The notes under the pieces were generated by a model, which saw only the letters and a list, made by a program, of their open reading frames with translations, was not told the origin of the DNA and did not search any database. Positions 27,348-39,300 of a stretch of DNA of 64,000 nucleotides are shown piece by piece. The translations under genes and the position numbers were made by a program. How positions within the stretch are numbered: the stretch's first letter is position 1; each line of letters begins with the position of its first letter. The stretch comes from Protonemura montana (Eukaryota; Arthropoda; Insecta; Plecoptera; Nemouridae): the NCBI GenBank assembly GCA_947568835.1, contig OX387606.1, positions 3,906,001 through 3,970,000 on the forward strand. The letters run 5' to 3'.

Positions 27348-30300
27348 AGCTCAAACATCCCCTTAAGCCCGGGAAGGCGACCGGGTACGCACTTTCCAGA
27401 GTTAATAGATTCCCGGGCGTTTGTTTTTAGAGCTCAGGTGTAAGAATCTGATAGTGTGTGGGCCCGTGCTCGGCGACCGGCAAATTAGTCTGCTGCTAAT
27501 GAGGGTCACGGCTTTGCCAGCAGTTAAGATATAATTTATCGATGTTGTTAATAATCGCAGAGTAAACATCTGCTGCCTGCTCCCGGTGCAGGTTCGCGAC
27601 GATCTGTGGAGGAGGAAGCTCGATGATAGGCGACCCAGATTCTGGGCGATGCTCGCTGGCAAATTTTCAATAAATTAACGAATTATATTTTCGCGGAAAA
27701 GGAAATTATTTTCGATTGCAGACGATTTTTTTTTTTTTTATAAAAGTACGTAGCGAGCTAGTTCTGCACTTTGCAGTCTGCAATTTTCATCTGGTGTCGT
27801 CTGCAAATTGAACAGTTTTCATAAGTAATTTAGTGCAGCTTTTTTTGGTCGATGACACACCGTGGTAGATATCCCTCTATTACCATGGTAGTTCCATTCG
27901 TGTAGTCTTGTCAGTGTGTGAGTTTGCTCATCTTGCATCGCTAACAGCCACGAGGTGCATTTCCCCAGCTGTTTATTGCATCGTTATTATTTCACCGGAA
28001 TGAAATGCATTTTCGTCTTGCTAGTAATCAAAACATGCAACTCGCATCTGCGAGATTACATCCATTTTCATATTTCCCTTCCTCGCTGAGCTTCGTGAAG
28101 TTCTAGCATCAAGAACGTCTTACGCCGCGCGTTCGACAAAGTAAATCATTCGAGGAACATTACGGAAAACGATATTCAACTCAATTCAGAACATATTCCC
28201 TCGGATTCGGTCAACAAGAAATGCAATTTCCGGTAGAACTCCACTCATCCGAAAGTGCATTTATGATGCACTATCTATGAAATCAGGTTCGCTTTGCAGC
28301 ATACATTCATAAACATTATATGCCAAGATGCTTGCAATAATCAAACCCAAAATGGGACTAAAAGCACTGCTTTCCTTTCCGAAAACGTGACGCGTTTTTA
28401 ATAACGATTTAAGCAGATCCGCTACCCCACGTTACCAAACGTCTTGTGAGTCTGACAAAACGAACTACAGCCAAGTGTTAAATAATTAACCCTTGTACCC
28501 ATCCATCTCCTGCATCTTGGCACACCTCCGCTCCTGTCTGTCAACGTTCCTGATTGCCGCCGTCGCAGTCAAATCGCCTGTTCGGTGTCACCGCTAACGA
28601 TCGCTACAACCGACTCGTTGTTTTTTTTCCCCACTCTCATTCCAAAATAAATTTCTCCACTACTTTTATTTTCCACATCGTTGACATTTTCGCTGAGCCA
28701 TTCTCGTGTGTGCGTCTGTCGCAAAATACCCTCTGCCGGTCGCGCCTCTCGGAATTTTGCCGCATCACGCCCGTCACAAACAAAGACATGCTACTCGGCG
28801 GCGAGCGTGACATCAATCAATGGTGGCGAAGATGTAAATCAGCATTAGTGGCCGACATACTACCACATAAACACGTGTGCTAGGGAGGCGACTCTGGCGC
28901 GTGCAAGACACGTAATTCACATATCGGGACCCGTTAACGACTTGTAATAAACTTGCAATAGCTCTCGCGAGCCGGCGAGGAGCGCTAGCTACAGGCTCCT
29001 TGTTTGTGTTTTATATAGCTTGCCATAGAGGCTAGGCAGAAAACAGAAAGAAACGCCCGGCATTTGCTTTGACATGTGTATTTGTCTATTTGTATCTGCG
29101 GAGTGTTTATCTTTCTCAGTGTGCTAGTTGCTGGCTGTCTGGTTCTGGCATCAACGGCGGCTCCCGAGAGGCATCTAAATAAATTACTATTGTCTTCCAT
29201 TTCTTTTTATTGTTATGCTCCGAAAGAAATTCAAAGGTTTCGTTAATGAATTTTTCTTGCTTGTCGTGGCGTGCGATGTTTGCCTGAGGTAACACTGTGC
29301 GGTGTGTCTTTGGATTGCAGTGCCGATTCTGGGCAACATGACGGACGAAACGTTGGAGCAGTATTTCCTGCAACAGGACAGTGTCGGCCTCCAGACACCC
29401 ATCGGTAACAGCATCGAGAAGGGCGGAGAGACAACGCATGCCAGGAAGGAGATCACGCCAGGTACCCATACGAACCCTTTGATGACTTAAAGCGGAGAGC
29501 CAACAATTACAAGCTAACGCCCCTTCATCCACAGCGACTAGCGAGGCCAGCAGCCACCAGGCCTACATCGGTCTCATCACCGGCGTCCTCGCCGTCGTCG
29601 TCCTCCTCCTCGCGTGCACCGTCGTGCTGATGGTGCGTCGCGGTCGCAAGAAGGTGGCGCTTCTCCACAAGCACACTGCGCTGGTGTCCAGCAGCACCAA
29701 GCCCGGCGTCACAATCAATATGAAGGAGCTCAAGATGAACCTGGCGACGCCGATAGCGAGCACCACCGGGCGGTCGCGGTCGCGCGTCGCGGCAAAGAAG
29801 AGCGGCGTCGCCGGGAAAGTATACGGACATGCGGTGGTCGGCGAGGAATCGGAGGACAGCGAGAACTCGTCGGTGTACCACGAGCCGTACAAGCTCCTGG
29901 CCAACACGCTCAAGCCGGAGTACGGGTGTCTGCTCAAGAAGGACACTCTCACGTCCAGCAAGAGCGACTACACCGGTGAGTTTATTCATGAGACTAATTC
30001 GCGCAACATTTCAGTCCTAATCTGACGCACGTTGCGATCTGACGCACGTTGCGTGCGATGGGAGGATTCGGCGAGCAACAGAACGTTCACACGAAACTCA
30101 TGTAAATGAAACCAGAGCAGAGTTGACAAGCGCGCTCGCGCGGTGGTGTCGGCGGCGTTAATTAAAGCTAGATTTCACGCCCTAATGAGAAATACTGTCT
30201 TAGTTCGTGCGCTGGGAGCGCTTGGCCTGGAGGGACAGGTCTTAATTGCAGCCGAAAGCCGACGGTTCGCGTCACACAGAATTCGTTGGATACGTGAACG

Positions 30301-33300
30301 CCACCCACTGCCACCCCACAGTGCCCACTGGCTTGCCGCTCAAAACAATGTCCACGGCGTCTTCCTCAGGGAGCGGACAGAGAGAGAGCGAGAGACAGGG
30401 GTTTCAGGCGTCGGCGGCGTCGCCGGGCCTGTATCAATCGGACTCCGGCTGTTTACTTGTCGTGAAATTGGATTTTCTCTGTTATCAGCATGTGCGGCGG
30501 TGGGCACAAGTGCGAGTGTGTTTCAATTCGCCTCGAGAGCAGCGACGGGACGCGGAAATCTCGACGACGACGACGTATTGATTTATTTAATCGCTTCTCT
30601 CTCGCGGACCTAGCGGCCCGAGCGACATTAATACAATTCGTTTTTCTCGACGCGCGTCAGCGCCGCGTTAATCAATGTTTGATAAGAAATCTTTCACGAC
30701 CCGACCCTTTTCTCCACGCGCGTTTCACAGATTTCACGAGCGTCAACAGTTTCCAAGAAGACGTCAAGTTCTCGTCGCCGTCGTTCTACAACCTGACGCC
30801 GCCGCCGCCTCCATCGTCGCGCCCGCCACTCTACGACTCGAAGACGTTCACGCCGCTCAAGACGCCGCCGACGGCGCCCACTACGACGCCCGTCGAGAAC
30901 TACTACGCGGCTACGGACATCGTCAAGGTAGGCGCCGCTCACTCTCGTGTTAGTGCTTTTTGTTTGTTTGTTTGTTTATTGTTGTCACCGCAGGAGCACG
31001 CTCCGCCAACATCGCGGGCGGCACCGAGATCGCAATCCACTCAGTTATACCCGGATCAACAGATTTTCGCGTCGAAAAACCTAGCACCAGCTCACGCGTG
31101 TTCGCGTCATTGACGCCCGCGAGAAGCGGATTTGCGCGAGCGACGGCAATTTCTTTGCGTGAGCCGCGGCAACCTCGGCTCCCTTGAATGCCTGTCCTCG
31201 CTTCCAATGCCGTGGGTGGGGGGTAATCTGCACCCACCCCCCTGGCATCGTGCCGGTGTAAATATCGCCAGCCACACGGCAAGTCTCTTGTGCGAAACGA
31301 TAAGCCGATATGATCAGCTCGCAGTATCCGTGTGAACGCAGCCTTACACACATCTGTGTGTGTACAAATTGTGAGAGGATCAATGAACAGTTGTGGAACA
31401 GTTTTCGCGTGGGGAAATGTAGGTTAGCGCGAGGGAGGCAATTTTCGTATTCACTTAAAAACGAGGCGTTTGGGCCGAGAGCAGTAAATTGGTGACGCTT
31501 AGTGGCACGTAAGTTGGAACGAGGATCTGTCTACTAAATCCCATGTTGCTGCAGCTTCAGCGGATCACTCGGCACAGTCGCTATCCCGGCTAACAACTTT
31601 GAAGATAATTAACAGATTTGGAATCGGAAACGTGGTTCAATTAGCGCAATTAGTAAGCGACATGACAAGCTAATTATTGCCAATATTGCTTGAAGATAAT
31701 TTTGTGTTTGGAACTGTCTATCACCGAGCTCGTTATTTCGGGATAAGTGCCTTCAACTGTGTGTTAATGTCATCGTAGAAGGAGCGCCGGGAACAGCACA
31801 TCACACCCGGCAAGTTTACCCCGATGAAGATTCCGGAGGGTCCTCCACGTGATGGAGGTTACTCGATCTTGGAGTTCCCACGACATCGCCTCCGTGTCGT
31901 CGAGAAGCTCGGCGAGGGCGGCTTCGGCATGGTAAGCTTATGAAACGCCTCCCTTTGCCAGTTTGCAGCAGCGATGAGCAGGAAGTGTCGGAATTAGAGT
32001 TGGCTCGGTTGGATCTGGAGTAAAACTTTGGTGCTTGCATTATTTATTTTCTCATTGGCAAATGCGCGTGGAGAAAGACGGTGGCGGCGGTGGGCTGCGA
32101 ATTTGTTTGTGCGCCCCACGAAGCGTGTGGGCGGCGTCGATGGCTGCTGCGGTATACCCACTGTGCTTCAGTGTGTATATTAAAACTCGTAAAGTTGAAG
32201 AGAGTCGCCACAAGCGTCGAGACGCATCTATTATTCGAGAGGGTGGCGGGCGAGCGCGGATAGGGAGGGGAAGAAATTACACTCTACAATAAAAGTCGCA
32301 CCTGTGCCCGGCGCGGTGTCGGCGACGGCGTTGCAAAACCCGCGATGCCACGACGCGCGGGGAAAAACATTCTAATGGCGTCGTAAAACTTTGAAAGTTC
32401 TCCTTTTTTTCGGTGTGCAAGGGAGGATATTTTATATCTAGGTTTACTAAAGTGTTTCGTTGTTATAATAATACAAAACAAAATATGAAAGTTTTGCGCA
32501 AAACGGATGTTGTATAAAATTCTCAAACCCGTAAATGTCGGTGGATTTCTCCATACATGTAGTATTTTTCATTTTATCCCCGCTAATCTCCTAGGGAATT
32601 ATTTAAAAATTATTCTGGACAGTAAAAAATGTGCTACTCGTCGCAGTTCGCGGCGTCCTGTTTCACGTGCAGGGAAAATGCCGACTTTTCCGTCGTCCGG
32701 TCAATATTGACACTGGAGAAAAGCGCCCGTCTGCCGTGGAAAATTCAGCATTTTGCTGCCGTCCGCGAGTTTTGTCCGGGCGCGCGCTCGGTACAATCGA
32801 ATCGCGTCGATGAAAGTTGGTGAAAGTCGGGAGGGAAAGTGACTTGGGAATTGGCGTTGTCTCTCTACAGATCCATCTGTGCGAGGCCGAGGGTGCATCT
32901 GAGTACAACGGCGTCTCTTCGGTGCACAAGAAACAGCTGTTCATCGTCAAGTCTCTGTGGCGAGGATGCGGCGACACTATCAAGTAAGACTTTCCTATGT
33001 AATGCTTGTAAAATTATTCCTGCCTACTGATGTTAAGAAATCCTAGCTTTAAACCTAATGTAAAACTCACTTTTTACAGAGGAATGGACGATGTAACCAA
33101 ATCCAGTAAAGAAGTTAAAACTGAAATCTTAATCGCATGAAGATTTATTGCAAATTATTTCTTCAGTTTAAATCTCGAGTTGCTGTGCTAACGGACGCAA
33201 ATTTAGGAAGTTCGAAAAAAATGCATCTTGCTGTTAATTAAGTCAATAAACTTTCTTGCTGTGCAAGTCTTTCCGAATCAACCCCTAGAGCATTTTCCCC

Positions 33301-36300
33301 TTCTCTTTTGCAAGCACTTGCTCGACCGTACTAACCCGCCGTCTTCCCATGTTTTTCCCCAGGAAAGAATTCCTTCGCGAGACTAGTTGGCTGGTGAGCC
33401 TGCGGGACCCCAATCTAGCGCGCATTGTCGGCATCTGCAGTCTAGAGGAACCTCTGTGCGTCCTCCAGGAGCACTCGGAGCTCGGCGACCTTCCACACTT
33501 CCTGCAAGTGCAGAGTCTGGCCGCCGAAGAGGGCACCTCCACGTTAAGGTAGGAATAAAGTAAATAGAGCACCCTTTTAATGGTGTGTCGAGATCTCGTT
33601 AGCTTCCTTCCAGTACTGTGTGGGCGTGTTATTCCAGCTTTACTGTTGTGTGACGTCTGCAATGGGAAGTTTGAAGTTGTTTTTTAAAGTTAACGGCAGA
33701 CATCAAGAGCTAAACATGTCGTCAATTTACGTAGTAGTGAACTCCGTCGCTTCTGTCAAAAGCACGGAGAGCGCTAACGATTTTGGCAGAGTGAAAATTT
33801 TGTGAAATCTAGCAATTTTCAGATGATGCGCAACTCGTTTACGCATTGTGCGTATCGGTAAAATTCCAGCCGGTTGTGAGTAAATATTTGTTGGACGACT
33901 GGCGTCAGTTTCCCGGATCTCCGGCTCTAATTCGTTTCAAACCTGGACGCAGCAGATAAAAGGGTTTTTATGCTGTTCAAATTTTAATATTAACTGGCGC
34001 TATTTAGCTTCGCCCACGTATTATCAAAGAGGTACCCGGTGAAAGAGAAATTCTGCGACACCTTTTGTTGGAAGCGCTGTAATATCTTTCTCGACAAAGA
34101 CAATAATGACCATTGTCGACTTCAAGGCGTCTAACACGTGGGCCTTGAAAGATGCTCTGATGTTTGCTCCTGTCTTCGAGCTTTCGGCTGGGCTTCTCAT
34201 TATACCTCCAAAACTAATTAGTACAGATAATCAAAGAGCCCTGCGTCTTCGACAAAAGTCGAGCAGCGGAGAATTTGCGTAGGTTGCATTACGTTACGTC
34301 TGTATCCTCAGTGAAACACTAGAAATACCGGTGAAATTGTAATCAAAACTCGGCGAAGAGAATCCACCGATATGCATTGCTGAGCAAGACGGTGGAACTT
34401 ATAGGTGTTTGGCTTTGAGCTGCTGAGAGACCAGAGTAATTGCTCGACATTTGGATAGGAATTTACTTATAGCCTGGTCTCAAAATGGTGCGTGACAGCC
34501 TATATGGAATCTCAAAGTTGTGTTAATACAGGTGGAAATTGTTTGCTTAGCGAATAATAAAGACTGAATACGGCAGGCTATCTCAGTAAATACCAGACAA
34601 TATAAAGGCTCATGATTAAAATACCCCGCAGTGAGCCATCTCATTCGATAAGACAATTTCTAGTAAACCTCTTGCTCACTTTATTATTACCTTTATTACG
34701 ACCTGTCATCGACCCCGGATTCGCGATGCGCTGCTAGGTAGGAGGACCACTCGCTCTTTGGTAAACAGCGGACGCAAAGGTTTATACCGATTATGGCAAG
34801 GTAGGTGATCAGTGGCTACCTATGCACCGTGATGGGCCCTTGAAGACGTGAAGACGTAAAACGCACCCCACCCTTCGCTGCTGAAAGACGAGCATCGGTG
34901 CTCGTAACACCGTTTACGGCCGTGCCACGGGATAGGCAGTAACCTATAAAATGATGCTCGGCGGCTGCGTAAGATTTCCCCGGGCCCCGACGCCGCCGGG
35001 TAATTGGAGAGGAAAGAAGAATTATGGTGACGCTCGAATAGATCGGCGAGTGATAATAATCTGTGATGTGTGAAAAGACGCTGTGCCAGTGAATGGCACC
35101 TGCATACGTTCATTTCGACGGCGATACGCGACGCGGCAGTCGACGTCGCGACGTCTTGCAATGATGCGATGAAATATTAGGTGATATGAATACATCAGCC
35201 ATGAGCGTGCGGGTGGGTAGCACCGCACGGACGTTGCAGTATGAGAACCGAACCCTTTGAATTCGAGCAATCGCAGAGTTTTTGCGGATTTTGCACGTTT
35301 CTTTGATGTGCGAAAGGGTGTAGGAAAAACATCAGATTTCACGTTATTTTTAGTTGAAATGAATGATGATATTACGAAAGATGGCGCGTGCTATGCCGAG
35401 TGAAAATTCATAAAGGAAATTGTATTTTCCGGCGCTAGCGTGGAAAACGCGAGTAAATAATCGTGTTCAGCCGTGAAATCAAATTCTGCTACTCAAAATA
35501 TCACCACCCTCCCGCCGAGAGAAAGAACACAAAGTAGGAAAATAAATAACGCGTGAAATATTTTAGTGCTACAAAAATATATTGCATACAGCTTTCTTAT
35601 GCGCTCGACTTTTTTGCTTTGCCCTACCCCTCCCCCAACTCTTTGACACTTTCTAAGTAAGAAGATTTACACATCGAAAGTAATCGTTTATAGCCATTTG
35701 GACTCATACTAATATATAACTACATCCAAGCAAGTTCGTAAACTCATCGAGTTCCAAGCGTACAGTTTTCTGCTGGTGCGTGTGTAAAGCATTTGTGTCA
35801 CAGCGTCAAACACAGACAAATACCAGAAAAACGCTTAAAGGTGTTGCGCTGATCTTCGCGTTTACGTCAGTCGAACGGGTTTTTCTACTGCCTAACATTC
35901 ACAACAATGGTACACCAAACCAAACTGTCGCGTTCTTTCACTTTCCAGCTCCTGGTGCCTAACCTTCACAACAATGGTACACCAAACCAAACCGTCGGGT
36001 TCTTTCACTTTCCAGCTCCTGGTGTCTAACCTTCACAACAATGGTACACCAAACCAAACCGTCGGGTTCTTTCACTTTCCAGCTCCTGGTGTCTAACCTT
36101 CACAGCAATGGTACACCAAACCAAACTGTCGGGTTCTTTCACTTTCCAGCTCCTGGTGTCTCACCTTCACAGCAATGGTACACCAAACCAAACCGTCGGG
36201 TTCTTTCACTTTCCAGCTCCTGGTGTCTAACATTCACAACAATGGTACACCAAACCAAACTGTCGGGTTCTTTCACTTTCCAGCTCCTGGTGTCTAACCT

Positions 36301-39300
36301 TCACAGCAATGGTACACCAAACCAAACCGTCGCGTTCTTTCACTTTCCAGCTCCTGGTGTCTAACCTTCACAACAATGGTACACCAAACCAAACCGTCGG
36401 GTTCTTTCACTTTCCAGCTCCTGGTGTCTAACCTTCACAGCAATGGTACACCAAACCAAACTGTCGCGTTCTTTCACTTTCCAGCTCCTGGTGTCTAACC
36501 TTCACAACAATGGTACACCAAACCAAACTGTCGGGTTCTTTAACTTTGCAGCTCCTGGTGCCTAACCTTCACAACAATGGTACACCAAACCAAACTGTCG
36601 GGTTCTTTCACTTTCCAGCTCCTGGTGTCTAACCTTCACAACAATGGTACACCAAACCAAACTGTCGCGTTCTTTCACTTTCCAGCTCCTGGTGTCTAAC
36701 CTTCACAGCAATGGTACACCAAACCAAACCGTCGGGTTCTTTCACTTTGCAGCTCCTGGTGTCTAACCTTCACAACAATGGTACACCAAACCAAACCGTC
36801 GGGTTCTTTCACTTTCCAGCTCCTGGTGTCTAACATTCACAACAATGGTACACTAAACCAAACCGTCGGGTTCTATCACTTTCCAGCTCCTGGTGTCTAA
36901 CCTTCACAGCAATGGTACACCAAACCAAACTGTCGCGTTCTTTCACTTTCCAGCTCCTGGTGTCTAACCTTCACAACAATGGTACACTAAACCAAACCGT
37001 CGGGTTCTTTCACTTTCCAGCTCCTGGTGCCTAACCTTCACAGCAATGGTACACCAAACCAAACTGTCGGGTTCTTTCACTTTCCAGCTCCTGGTGTCTA
37101 ACATTCACAACAATGGTACACCAAACCAAACCGTCGGGTTCTTTCACTTTGCAGCTCCTGGTGTCTCACCTTCACAACAATGGTACACCAAACCAAACCG
37201 TCGGGTTCTTTCACTTTCCAGCTCCTGGCGCCTAACCTTCACAGCAATGGTACACCACACCAACCTGTCGGGTTCTTTCACTTTCCAGCTCCTGGTGTCT
37301 AACCTTCACAACAATGGTACACCAAACCAAACCGTCGGGTTCTTTCACTTTCCAGCTCCTGGTGTCTAACATTCACAACAATGGTACACCAAACCAAACC
37401 GTCGGGTTCTATCACTTTCCAGCTCCTGGTGTCTAACCTTCACAGCAATGGTACACCAAACCAAACTGTCGCGTTCTTTCACTTTCCAGCTCCTGGTGTC
37501 TAACCTTCACAACAATGGTACACCAAACCAAACCGTCGGGTTCTTTCACTTTCCAGCTCCTGGTGTCTAACCTTCACAGCAATGGTACACCACACCAACC
37601 TATCATGTTGTTTTTTTTCTTCTTGTTGCAGCTACGGTTGTCTAATCTTTATAGCCACACAGATCGCATCGGGTATGAAGTACCTAGAGTCGCTGGAGCT
37701 GGTGCACAGAGATCTTGCGGCGAGGTAAGTCGCTCGTTTCCATTTTAATTCTCGTGCAATTGCCGCCTGCGACAATTGAATGCGCAAGAAAGGCAATGTT
37801 GTGGTGAATGGCGGCAATCTGACGCTTCGCGTTCAATTACCGTTGAAACAATTTTCATAAATTAAATTATGTCAATCCCAATTCATTCACCGAGATTCCA
37901 CTCGTTGCTCTCGCTCGGAGTTGGTTTATTTTCGCAGCCATCGGCTAATTGCCAAGCTGTTCTAGTTGAAATGCAGTTTCAGAAGTAAAAGATGAAGTGC
38001 ATTTAACTAAACGATCTCCTGCCAATCTTCATTATACAAGATAATTTGCAAATTTAGAAGCGGCAGCTGCCGTCTGTCGAGCTTATATTTAAGTGCCAAT
38101 ACCGTATTGACCCAGTTAGATTATACTGCATCCTTCGAGTATGAGTATTTCACGTATTCTGATAATAAATAGACGATGCTCTGGTCTGCTTTTGAAAATA
38201 AACTGAGTAAATACTCAATCAGTTGGCAAAGCGCAGGCTTTTAAGATGTGTATTTACGCCGAAGCGTTATGTGCCCACTCTCAGAGTGGCCATATCGTCA
38301 AAGAGGAGCTCTGGAAATTGCCCCACTTAAAACAGGAGGCATTAAAATGAGTACAAAAAAGAAGTCTGCAGGCAAAGTCCCTTCAATCTGCAACTCATGC
38401 ATCTGGGGATATAAAGTTAACGTTCTACCCCAACACAATACCAGACCGAACAATAGAAACTTCTGCTTTAGTATATACTAACCAGCTTATTAAATAATCA
38501 CTAAAATGTGTATAAGTTATGAAATGCTAGTTCTGACTTTTGACGAAGTACCTAATGAGATAAAGGCATACATCATGCTCTTGTCAACATAAACCACGAC
38601 CTGAGACGTGATATACAGTAAAGCCCAAAGCGTCTTCACTTATTAACTCTACATAACGTTGATCACATTATCTCGGGAGCAGAATTACCCGATTATAGAA
38701 CAAACGCTCGGAAAATTAACTACCGCTTGAATATGCATCCTGATAATTTTAAAGATGAAATTTTATCCACGTCTGCTTTGCCTGGGGCATTATTTGTGAA
38801 TGAAAGATGTACTGCGGTTCTTGAAACATTCGAGAAGGATGGGAAAATGAATAAGTTATCACAGCTCGGAAAATGTCAGCTTACTTCTGTTCTAAAATAG
38901 AACTTGCAACGGAGTTTTTCGGCGGGGTAAAGCGCAGGAAAATAAGCTCACTTCATTATTAAAAACCCGGGGAATTAATGCCATAAAAATATAGATAAGC
39001 AAAAAACTTGGGATAGAACGGTGCTCGAGTCAATACAAAACATTCAATTTGCAAAATGATTGTCATGGCGCAATGCCAACCTAGCATATTTGCCAAACCA
39101 AACATACCCAGTTATATATGTATATCATTTATAGAAGTACCTCAATGACGCGACCATAGTATAACCACATTTAATAATTAAAATAATTAAACTTAAACAA
39201 TCGCAAGTCTCGCGGGATAGGTTTGTTTGGCCATTACGCGCTCGACAGGGCACCGCGCCGCGCGGACTGGTACAATAAAACGTGCACGACGCGGACTCGT

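Noticed and set aside
29525..29989. 154-codon and 132-codon open frames on the minus strand over exon G
   Set aside because: They are antisense shadows of a CpG-rich real exon with C-ending codons.
30490..31113. 207-codon open frame starting at a Met codon
   Set aside because: It is Ddr exon H extended into both flanking introns; the central part is accounted for by the exon with proper splice sites.
36041..37369. Two 107-codon open frames inside the tandem array, repeating a motif every 67 residues
   Set aside because: The 67-base unit is simply read through three frames in turn. The frames open only where the TAA in the unit is mutated or out of phase, and they lack independent support.
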